From positions 26,202,738 to 26,266,737 of the forward strand of contig OZ026600.1 of the NCBI GenBank assembly GCA_964020085.1: a DNA stretch of 64,000 nt, read 5' to 3'. The notes below the pieces were generated by a model. That model saw only the letters and a list, made by a program, of their open reading frames with translations. It searched no databases and was not told the DNA's origin. Position 1 is the first letter of the stretch. Each line of letters starts with the position of its first letter. Positions 46,270 through 55,423 of the stretch are shown here, piece by piece. Both the position numbers and the translations under genes were made by a program. Source of the stretch: Micromussa lordhowensis. Taxonomy: Eukaryota; Cnidaria; Anthozoa; Scleractinia; Lobophylliidae.

Positions 46270-47080
46270 TCGTTTGGAAGAGTCTTGATTTCGACGACAA
46301 GAAACCTCGAGGCATTTAATTTGCTGATAATTTTCTCACCTATTTTCCCATTTGGTCTGAAGCTTAGTGGTTTGTAATATGCTGATCATTCGAATTGAAC
46401 AGTCAGATGGCGCCCGGCTTTTTCCCAAATTCATTTCGTATTTATCTTCGCTATCTGTCCAGCTTTCCACTAGAACCTCCTTCGATCTTATTTCGATCCG
46501 ATTTGGCACAGTAAACTTGATCAATTCTTTCGTTTGGAAGAGTCTTGATTTCGACGACACGAAACCTCGAGGCATTTAATTTGCTGTACTAATTTTCTCA
46601 CCTATTTTCCCATTTGGTCTGAAGCTTAGTGGTTTGTAATATGCTGATCATTCGAATTGAACAGTCAGATGGCGCCCGGCATTTTCCCAAATTCATTTCG
46701 TATTTATCTTCGCTATCTGTCCAGCTTTCCACTAGAACCTCCTTCGATCTAATTTCGATCCGATTTGGCCATAGTTAGTATGATTTGGCACAGTAAACTT
46801 GATCAATTCTTTCGTTTGGAAGAGTCTTGATTTCGACGACAAGAAACCTCGAGGCATTTAATTTGCTGTATAGTTTTCTCACCTATTTTCCCATTTGGTC
46901 TGAAGCGTAGTGGTTTGTGATATGCTGATCATTCGAATTGAACAGTCAGATGGCGCCCGGCTTTTTCCCAAATTCATTTCGTAGTTATCTTCGCTATCTG
47001 TCCAGCTTTCCACTAGAACCTCCTTCGATCTGATTTCGATCCGATTTCAGTTGGCACAGTAAACTTAGTCATTTCTTTCG
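46270..47080. repeat. Three tandem copies of a 260-282-bp unit
   Basis: Units start TTCGTTTGGAAGAGTCTTGA near 46270, 46530 and 46812. They share ACCTCGAGGCATTTAATTTG, CAGTCAGATGGCGCCCGGC and TCCACTAGAACCTCCTTCGA. On the minus strand each keeps an open frame (VPNRIEIRSKEVLVESWTDS in the first two) ending at AAATAG|GTGAGAAAA, which looks like a splice donor. The copies differ by few substitutions. Confidence 0.88.
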
Positions 47081-48830
47081 TCTCTACTAACTTCTGGACA
47101 AGTGAATTCACGATAAAGGTATTGAATGGAAAGGAATGCTCTCTCCTAAGCTTGCTGTATTGGTACACTAGAGCCTCTAACATCTTCCTTTATACGTTAT
47201 GTAGCCTGCGTAGCAAGCGTTTCCAAAAAAACCGCGAAGGGAACGAAACTTCGAGCGAATGTGCAAAATAAGGAGCAGGGGGAGGGGGTGAGGCGAGCAA
47301 AGGAAACGCGTACAATCAATCTTAGACATTTTACCGAACGCCCCCAAACATGCCGCGCTCTCTTGGGGTGCTAACAGTCGCATAAGAACAAATGATCATT
47401 AACAGTCCGGTAAATCATTTTTGACAAGCGCCCAGCATATGGGCTTGATAGAGTCCGCCAAAAGCAAATAAAGTCCGCGTAAATAGGCTTCCCTTTTTAT
47501 AATGATCTGGCTTCTGTCATTGCTCGTTTAAAAACATAAAGAAATTTGGAAAATGGAAATTCATTAGCTCGATCAAATTGATGAAAGAAACACAAGAACG
47601 TCTCTTTACAATTGTATAGCTTTCTCGACATAAAGCGACGACAGTCTCTGAAGAAAAAACCGGACGAAGATATGACACGCGTGATATCGTAATAAGAAGC
47701 AAAGGACTGTACTTATGCAATCAACCAGCCGGGCGGCACAATACATGTTCACGAAATATGTCAATCTTTTTCCCTGGAAAGCCAGTCAATTATCAGCTCA
47801 TTATAAATTACACCGCAGTGTTAATATATCGCCAGTTATTCTTCTTTATGTGATCGCCAATGTAATCAGAAGAAACAAACAAAACTGAAAACGTAACCGT
47901 TTCAATTCTCTGAGCGGTGCAAAATTTAAAATTATGATTTTTTTCTAAAAGAAGATTCAATTGTCTAGTCAGTAGACGGTTACACGTCAGGTCATAATTT
48001 AGTCATAATTCATAATTTTAGTCGAGTAAAGTGGATTCGAACTGGAAACATTCTTTTGAAGTAATTTTGGAGGCATTTGTCGAAATATTGCTGGTTTTCA
48101 CTGTCACGCAACGAAAAAATAAAATCAAAACTATTGCATAAAAAAGTCAAGAATTGGTGATATTATAGGAGATTAATAGCTTATCTACTTTGCCGAGTCT
48201 CAGATCTTTGCGATGCTTCGTACTTGAGTTAGCCGTCAAAATGTTTTACACAAATTTATAGAGCTCAGTATGGAAACGCCATAGTTGTGTCCTGGAGAGG
48301 GACACAGTAATCAATGAAAACGTCTGGAATTGAATTCTGCTATAAAAATCGACCCGTTCGCCATTTTGAGCTAGCAGATATTCACATTAACACTTTTCAC
48401 AATACCACAACAGTTTAGATTGCTAAAAATGACTGAATGAGTAGGTTTTTTTTCAGGCATACGTGACACATTCTAGGCCATCTTTGATATCCTGTGGCGT
48501 GAAAACACCGAATTTCAAAATGCCCTACTATAAAAACGAAGGTTGCTATTGAACTGAAAACCTTCATAAGTAAATATATTTAGCATGTTTAATGACCAAA
48601 GAAAGCTGAAAACTCAGGGGCTCAGTGATTTTACATTTTAAAATATTGATGACGTCACGTGAAAACCAAGAATACTCCTCAATCAGTCAGTTACAATGGA
48701 TGTCCAAACTTTTTTTGAATCAGCAGTAGATTGGTGTATTATTGATCTGTGAACAGAGCATTTACGAAGGAACTGTCAATAGTTCAATGGATAAAAGTTT
48801 TTTTCAGTTGTAATGGAGGAAAGATTCTGA

Positions 48831-51475
48831 GTCGATTCCAAACCCCACTAAATTTTTTAAATTTTTCTGTATGAATCAACAAACAAAATAATAATGCATT
48901 GATGAGAATATATTTGTGGTTACGTAACAGTTGCGACAATTAAGCATCCATCTTTCTTCGTGTGTTCTTGCTTTCTTAGCTTAGCTTCACTGATCTTCTA
49001 CCGTCGCCGCTAGCCTTGAGTTACACGAAATGTTCAGTGGTAGAGATATGATCAGTTTTGTTTTAAGATACCGTTTCCAGCTTTCGACAAAAGGCATAAC
49101 ACTTCATTTTCAACTCGAAGGCCGAATAATGAGACCCTGTTAGGGTAAATTCCGACAGGCGACACGGCCTCTTAAACAGCCACATGAAGCAGCTGAAATG
49201 ACGACGAACGACAAGCCGCTCTCGCGAAATTTCGACAGTGACAAAGAGAAAAGTGAAATCGATAGTGACATATTGGTGTTTTGAAAATTAGACAGCGACT
49301 TGCAGCGCATTCGGGCAGAAGAAATTGTATTTTACAATAACGTTAAACTTTCCGTGACCATTAATTGACAGTCTTCTACTTTCGAGGGACAAAGTTTCAA
49401 ATATTCTATGAATATGTGACTTACTTGCCTGATTATATTGTAACGCTGGGCTCCTCTGTTTCATCAGAATTGTTTGCAAATACAGTATGTTGCTTCTTAT
49501 CGCGGATTTGCTTCGGTGAAGCAAAGAAAGGTCGAGAGACCGAACCGGTAGGAGTCATGTAGGCCCGTCAACCCATTTTACATTCAGTGATATATTTTCT
49601 TTTTCTTGACAAGCCTCGTTGTAACTCATGGGAGATATGCTGGCACTCAACAAAGTTCAAGGAGCAGAAAGCACAAAATACGCACTCAGTTATGGCACCA
49701 ACCCTATTTTAAAATGAGTGTTTGCAAAAAGAACATGTGCGTTTATATAAATAGCTCCAAACTACAGATTAGCCATCGAGTGCTTAGAAATCTAGTAAAA
49801 AAACGCTATCAAAGAAAAAAAAAAACGATCAGTCACGAACACTACGCTTTACCTTCCAGAAACCATCGTTACCCTGTAGTTTTCACATTACAAAACCTTG
49901 TAACCACTTTGCAACCTCAGGCATCATTTTTCTCGACTGGAACCCTACGTAACGCGGACTCGAAAAATTGAGAGCCCAAAATTTGCATACTAATAATTCA
50001 AATGTACAGCTATTTTTAGTGCTGCTCTTTTGATTGTAGGAGCATGCACGTACATGGCCGAATTCATAGCGTTGAAGATGATCGTATCTTGATGCCGGTC
50101 TTACCTTCAAATTTTGCGGAGTCGTCGGAAAATGCGTAACGTGCATTGTCGCAGCCTCTTTCCAAACTCCCTGCTGCATTTCTGCCAAATCCTTGAATAA
50201 TTTTTTTTATTCTCCTTGATACTCTCATTGGAAGCCTCTTTTCATCAAACACATTGGTTTATTTACTGAAACCCATAATTCGTGAACACAAATTTTAATT
50301 TAGGAAAATCTCACGTATGAACGCGCATTATTACACGCATGTTGTTTACCGAAAAATAAAGAATCTTCTGCTCTTTATTTATTGTGCTCCCTACCTTTGT
50401 TTTTTTGCAAACCTTCTCACTTTCCATGGAAATTGATCTTTTTAGTTTGGAGTTATAAGGGTTCTTTATAATTTTTATCGTCAAACATAGCAACGGATGA
50501 GGTTGAATATAGAAGAGCTGTCTGGTTTTGTGGCCTTAAGCTGCAAGTCCGCGCGTACAGGTTTGAGCCAGCCGTCTTTTAAAGTCGCTCGATTTTCCGG
50601 TTTGCTTACACAAATAGAACAGGTTAAATTAGTAATTATAAAACTACAGGGTAACAGCCGTGTTTTGGAAGGAAAATAGATCGAAGTGTGGTGTCGTCAC
50701 TGATGGGAGACACCATTAATTTGTTTGCTTTTTTGCGTTTTTATCTCGCATCTGATTGGTGGCTACACAATCGATATGTCAAAATTAAAACAAAGGGTTC
50801 GCGGTTTTTTGACTTTCACAGTAAACATTTTCCGATATTTGGACGAAATTCCGGCTGCGCGACATGCGAACCTTCCGAAATTGCGACGTGAAATGATTTG
50901 AAGGTTCCAACTTAAACACCCGAGAATCGCTGGTTTTCCAACTCTAGCTTTCAATTTCTGCCCTGGCTCGAAGCGTAACCAGTTATCTTGGCCACAGGAT
51001 TTGAATTTCTAGCTTATGGGCCGCGCCATTAGCCTCCTACGCAGACGCTCCTTCGTAGGAGGCTACCGCGCCATAGGCACGGTGCAATTTTTTATCATTC
51101 AAATTGACCGTGCCAATGTCCCTGGGGATATCACTGGAAACGACGGGAAACTAATCCGGCTGACTTGGAGCGCGTGTAGTGGTGACACAATAATATATCT
51201 ATCGTCCATCTCTTAATACAGCAACAGTGCGAAGCATTCTCATACATTGTCTTATAAACGGCTAATATTGTAACGTAATCGCCAACAGCATTATGTCACA
51301 TATTAATCATATTCAACGTCAGGAAAACCGAAATGTCATGCCATAATCTAAGAATATTCACCTAGAATCGGCAGAAAAATAAAAATTTATTCAGTTTGGA
51401 CCGGAAAAGGCAGTTTTTCCTCATATAAAAAAAGAGTGAATGTAGCTCATGTGATAAGTCTATTTCTAATTGCAG
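48831..51475. other. Upstream region of the ABCC gene
   Basis: Mostly featureless. It contains a possible exon at 50252-50105 (minus) and a hairpin at 51030-51065 (TAGCCTCCTACG...CGTAGGAGGCTA). A 5' UTR exon for the ABCC gene is expected here because its start exon has an acceptor at 51471-51475, but none was identified. Confidence 0.4.
50105..50252 (-). CDS. Possible coding exon, unknown product
   Basis: Starts ATG at 50252 and stays open for 49 codons (MFDEKRLPMRVSRRIKKIIQ, then ARYAFSDDSAKFE) to GAAG|GTAAGA, a strong donor. A TTTCAG lies upstream near 50267. No partner exon was found to the left and the protein is not recognised, so this is a weak call. Confidence 0.25.
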
Positions 51476-51485
51476 ATTTAGAGTC

Positions 51486-52016
51486 ATGACAAAGAATGGG
51501 TATGAAAAGATCTCCTCAGATGGCAAAAAGGAAAACGTGGGCCTTCTCTCACTTCTTTTCTTTCAATGGATGAACAATGTTTTCAAGATGGGCAGCAAAC
51601 GGCCTTTAGAGCAAAGTGACTTTCTCCCTCTTCCAAAAGGGAACGTCACTTGTTCAATTATCAAACAGCTCAAAGCCAACTGGAACAAAGAAATAGCAAA
51701 GTGCAAAGCAGATGGTCGCAGGCCGAAATTGTGGAAAAGCGTAATAAAAATGCTTTCTTTTAAGGAAACCGTGTTCCTCGTGTTCGCAAGAATTCTGTAT
51801 TCACTTTGTCGCACAATTCAGCCATTGTTTCTTGGATATCTGATGTCTTCTCTGATGTCAACTGAGCCACGGGCAAATTACCGACTGTACGCTTGCGCAT
51901 TGGCCATGGGTGTAAACGCTTTGATTGGATGTCTTAGCATGCACCACTTTGACTACAAATGTGAACTCCTAGGGAACAGACTCAGTAGCTCGCTGAAAGG
52001 CTTAATTTACCTCAAG
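51486..52016 (+). CDS. ABCC/MRP-type ABC transporter, first coding exon
   Basis: The acceptor TTCTAATTGCAG ends at 51475; ATG is at 51486; the exon ends CTCAAG|GTAAGC after 177 codons in phase 0. The product begins with a cytosolic stretch and LLSLLFFQWMNNVFKMG..R.LEQSDFLPLP, the N-terminal signature of short MRPs such as ABCC4. The first transmembrane helices of TMD1 follow (about residues 95-120 and 130-150). These proteins are ATP-driven exporters of organic anions and cyclic nucleotides in the plasma membrane. The next exon is 11.4 kb downstream at 63386. ABCC4-like is the best guess; the exact subtype cannot be settled without the nucleotide-binding domains. Confidence 0.85.
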
Positions 52017-52689
52017 GTAAGCGCTTTTCTTTTCTGCAATTTGTCTGCTGTATTTTAATGCTCTTCTACATACTGTTATCTATATATTGCTACTGCGGTG
52101 GCCCCCGTGGGGGGGGGGGGGGTACTTCCGTAAATTTCGGATACTGGTGTGCCGCGAAGGGTCTTAAACCCTGACCCTATTTAAGTATAAAGGTCAAGGC
52201 CCAAACTCGAAAACTGACACCCTATTGAAGGGAAAATCACAAATTAAGAATAGCGTGCACAAGTCGGCTTTATTTCGTTTGTGTAACGTTGGAAGTTAAC
52301 CGAAGGTTCAGTTTTAAGAGATCATTTGTTTTTTGTTTAGCTGGGCATTTACGTACTGCAATTTTCGCTGGTAGAATTTAGGCACCCTATTTAAGGATCT
52401 CACTGGGAACACAATGCCAACAGTGGCAAAAATGATACCCTATTTAAGGATCAAGTCCTATTTAAGGATCAAATCCTTTACCAACTAAAATGGCAGGGCA
52501 CGAAAGAAAGTTTATTAACCTTTCTGTCGTCCCGATTACAAGTCGAAAGCAATGATATTCAACTCAAAGACAACGGAACGTGTTCGGTAATGAAAGCTAA
52601 AGGGATGACGTTTAATTTCTACATCAAGGCTAAAACCCTTCAGATACAAGGAAAAGAAAATGCCAACCAATTAAGAGCAGACCTGGTCA
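52017..52689. other. ABCC intron, left part, with CCCTATTTAAGG repeats
   Basis: It contains a poly-G run (52111-52122) and several ACCCTATTTAAG/CCTATTTAAGGATC units at 52165-52470, related to the repeat at 2101-2245. Confidence 0.5.
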
Positions 52690-53179
52690 ATCGAGCTTGC
52701 ACTGAAAAATAGATAGATCATATACTCTGATCGATTTAATTTTTACAAATTGTCCTGAGAGAGTAGTCTGCTCCGGAGTTGCCCATATCAGTATTAGTTA
52801 TCACAGTCTTGTTTATGCATTTTGTAAACTTTCTATTAACTTCCGAACTGGGTCCCTCTTCAATAATGTACAGAAACTTTCAGTTAAAACTTCCAATCGT
52901 GCCAAATTTGGCATCGATATCTACAACGAGAACTGGGAATTTTTGGGCCGGTTCAGCTCTTGATCCCAACCAAATGTGGACAGAGTGGAAAACCAGATTT
53001 TTACAAATTGTTGACAAACATGCTCCAACTCGCACTAAGCGCGTTAGATCTAAAAATTCTCCGTGGATTACTGCAGATTTGAAAGAACGCATGCATAATC
53101 GTGACAGATTAAAGATCAAAGCAATGAAGTCGAATGATCCGCACGATTGGGCTAACTTTAAAAGAATGCATAACAAAGT
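52690..53179 (+). pseudogene. CR1-like LINE, upstream fragment
   Basis: Frames here read LIDLIFTNCPERVV and SYHSLVYAF (end of the apurinic endonuclease domain, in a different frame), then VDKHAPTRTKRVRSKNSPWI, KERMHNRDRLKIKAMK and FKRMHNKV. That is the linker between endonuclease and RT. It stops abruptly at TAACAAAGT (53171-53179), and coding resumes at 60729 as STEIKSAKEL. Several frameshifts make it inactive. Confidence 0.75.
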
Positions 53180-53314
53180 AGGCTCGATTTCCGCCGCTCT
53201 CTCGTGCCAGCGGTCTACGTTCCTCCCCGAAAAGAGAGTTCGAGGGGAGGAGCGCGGGCTCGTTTCCCGAACAGCGGCTGGAAATCTACTTCATGTATCG
53301 CTTCCAGATATCAT

Positions 53315-53375
53315 AGTAAACTATCCAACACTGCGTCCATTGTCGTACCGCAATAAGATTGGGGATAAATTTGGC
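53315..53375. repeat. Split direct repeat B2
   Basis: 61 bp, starting AGTAAACTATCCAACACTGC and ending GGGGATAAATTTGGC; identical to B1 at 53589-53649. Confidence 0.9.
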
Positions 53376-53510
53376 GACGCGACAACGGTCACAGTGTGGG
53401 AAAAAGAAAAGTAAGGGTGGGAGGGAGGGAAAGATAACTAGTCTAGCATTAGTTCCCAGGGCTTGCCCGTAAGCACCTCGTCGCCCCGTACCCGCACGAT
53501 CCCTCCCCGT

Positions 53511-53649
53511 GCTGCAGTTGAGCCAAAGTGATAATTTATTCACATGTGTTGGTTTTATATGCGTCACTTTAATGTATGCAGTGTGAATAGTAAACTATCC
53601 AACACTGCGTCCATTGTCGTACCGCAATAAGATTGGGGATAAATTTGGC
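53511..53649. repeat. Split direct repeats A2 and B1 (joined)
   Basis: A2 (53511-53591) matches A1 (60240-60320), starting GCTGCAGTTGAGCCAAAGTG and ending GTGTGAATAGT. B1 begins at the shared AGT (53589). Confidence 0.9.
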
Positions 53650-53799
53650 TCCTGTTACTTAATGTCACTAAGTCTGTTTCTATCTACCCGGTCAACGATG
53701 GGCTCCTCCCCAATACTAAACAGCCACCTAAGGAGACCAACGTTGGGCCGTCAAAAGAGAGGCATCCCTCTTCCTGAACCAAATCATAACTCCCCAAAA

Positions 53800-55209
53800 C
53801 TAAGCCCCGATCCAATTCCCTAACTCTGGGAGGTAGATTTTCATCGTACCTGACAGGCACTCTTCCGCGTAGGTTCTTTTCCCCTGATTGGTTGCAGGGA
53901 AGGCACACACAAAACGTTTTAGCTCATTAATGTCCTGCCAGGAGGCAGATGGCTCGGAGCCAACACTCGAGGCGAGCCTTGCCGAGGCCCCTGCTGGATT
54001 TAAGACTTTCGCTAGTTGCATGTAGTACAACGCTGTGTGGCGCCTTGACCATCCCACGTGATCCATGATTTCAGCCAGGTCCGCACCGGTAAGGGCCAGG
54101 GTAATTGCACAGCCTGACCGGAAACCGTGGAGCGTCTCACCGTTATCCGCACTCATTTCTTTAAGATAGCTCTTTAACCGTGATTCGGCTGCGGAGGAGG
54201 AAAAGGGGGCGTCTTTTATACCCAAATCTGGTGTAACTGGGCGGAAAAGGTAGCCACACGTTAAATCTACCCTCATATCACGAGTCACTTCCATGTAGCA
54301 CTCAATGCCTCGAATAGGGCAGATTTCCGCTTGCGCATTTCTTCTAACCCCAAACACATTTTCATCCCCATCCCTCAACGTCTTCCCCCAAATGTGGTTA
54401 AAGAGAAGCCCGTCATCATTGGGGAAACGAAGGATTTCAGGAACTTTAATCTGTCCCAAATCCCCTGGCCGATCTCCACTAAAGAAGGCCAGCTTAAAAT
54501 ATGCTTGGTCGCGAGCTATGATGAATCTGTCAATCGCCTTGTTAGACCCTTGCAGTTTTCTTTCTAAGTGCAAACATAATTGTGTCAATTTGTCAACAAA
54601 GAACGGCGCAGCCTGTTTCGGTGTTATACGGGCCTGCAGTTGTTCTGCGGTTACCAGCCTCAGGAAATCTTTGACGGATTTGTCAGACGCCGGGTTACCA
54701 AGGCCTAGGCGCTTGTCCCACTCGCCATCTCGTCCAATAGAGTGAAGAATGGCCCGTAACTTACCGATATAAGAGTCAATCGTTTTGTAAGATAAACGTA
54801 TTGCGCATCCACACGAAAATCGTCCCTTTTTGCCGATATGGTCGCAACCATTGCGGTGAATCTGCGTTTTGCCATCCTTATCCTTAAAAATAAGGAAACG
54901 ACAAACATCACGCGGGGTCACAGTGGCCAAAGTGACATGTCCCGGAAGTGAGGCCAGAAAGCTTTCAAACTCTTTTTGTAACGAGTCTTTCTGTTTAGCA
55001 TAGCTAGTAGCACGGTCCAAGTCCATTAGCTGCCGTAAACGTTGATCAATGCACTCCAAATCGACATTAACTTTTTTGACATTCGCTTTTGTCAAGACTT
55101 GCCGATTATAGCCACACCTTTGACAGAATCTAAAATCCTGGTCATTTGCATGGGAACAAGTCGGGCATCTGACGGATAGCGTAAACAACTTAGCAACAAC
55201 AGGAAGTTC
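53800..55209 (-). CDS. Ngaro-type tyrosine recombinase, about 469 aa
   Basis: The exon starts at 55209 after a CCCCTTAG acceptor and runs 469 codons; the first methionine is at 55188. The N-terminus has a zinc ribbon, CPTC...CQRC (CX2C twice), and a second Cys/His cluster (HRNGCDHIG, FSCGC). A helical core-binding region follows. The catalytic domain shows Arg in FFSGDRPGDL, the H-x-x-R pair in HGFRSG, the second His in DHVGW, and Tyr in ALYYMQL: a complete R-H-R-H-Y set. It would cut and join the circular DNA intermediate into the target, with no DDE integrase needed. No stop or frameshift is seen. The upstream intron donor, presumably at the end of the RT exon, is unresolved. Confidence 0.88.
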   Translation of the reverse strand, partial: ELPVVAKLFTLSVRCPTCSHANDQDFRFCQRCGYNRQVLTKANVKKVNVDLECIDQRLRQLMDLDRATSYAKQKDSLQKEFESFLASLPGHVTLATVTPRDVCRFLIFKDKDGKTQIHRNGCDHIGKKGRFSCGCAIRLSYKTIDSYIGKLRAILHSIGRDGEWDKRLGLGNPASDKSVKDFLRLVTAEQLQARITPKQAAPFFVDKLTQLCLHLERKLQGSNKAIDRFIIARDQAYFKLAFFSGDRPGDLGQIKVPEILRFPNDDGLLFNHIWGKTLRDGDENVFGVRRNAQAEICPIRGIECYMEVTRDMRVDLTCGYLFRPVTPDLGIKDAPFSSSAAESRLKSYLKEMSADNGETLHGFRSGCAITLALTGADLAEIMDHVGWSRRHTALYYMQLAKVLNPAGASARLASSVGSEPSASWQDINELKRFVCAFPATNQGKRTYAEECLSGTMKIYLPELGNWIGA

Positions 55210-55423
55210 CTAAGGGGAAAGAAAGGCGAGACGTTTGTAGTCTATGAAAGGAACGTTTTATTTCCTACATGTCATAGTTATTACATTGGATCAATTGAAG
55301 CTAAAGAAGAAAAAGAAAAAAACAGCTTATGACTCTAACGAGGGATCCCCCCACATGTCGGGGCTTCCCCAGTCCAATTAAATATTTACAAGCAATTCTA
55401 AAGCAATGTCACTGCTATGAGTT

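Larger units (their letters stand above)
40393..48830. repeat. Shuffled array of six or more repeat modules
   Basis: No gene is recognised in 8.4 kb, but the same modules recur. Module A (AAAAATGGCGGGAATTTCGTC to the TATA core): 40393-40810 and 45155-45408. Module B (ATCAGCTCATTATAAATTAC ... CTGATAACGTAATCCTTT): about 41173, 42725, 44005, 44358, 45520 and 47790. Module C (ACTAGTGATGTTTCGATTTG ... GGTATC.CCG): about 43555, 44800 and 45775. Module D (ATCCAATCACAGGTAACCAG ... GCGCGCTGAAAACCAATCAA): about 42500-42690 and 44150-44345. Module F (CGCGCGCGCTCGT ... CTTCTGCAGGCTAA): about 44965 and 46025. The order differs between copies. The modules may come from one larger transposon or from segmental duplication. 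Confidence 0.75.

Noticed and set aside
49606..49971. 121-residue plus-strand frame
   Set aside because: Basic, low-complexity composition, no domain, no splice signals and no conserved neighbour.
53286..53567. 93-residue minus-strand frame sharing a start with the frame at 60296
   Set aside because: The shared start MTHIKPTHVNKLSLWLNC is simply the A repeat translated at both ends of the element.
53800..55209. Bacterial integrase or contamination
   Set aside because: The recombinase is adjacent to DIRS-type RT and gag within split direct repeats, all nested inside an animal LINE and intron.
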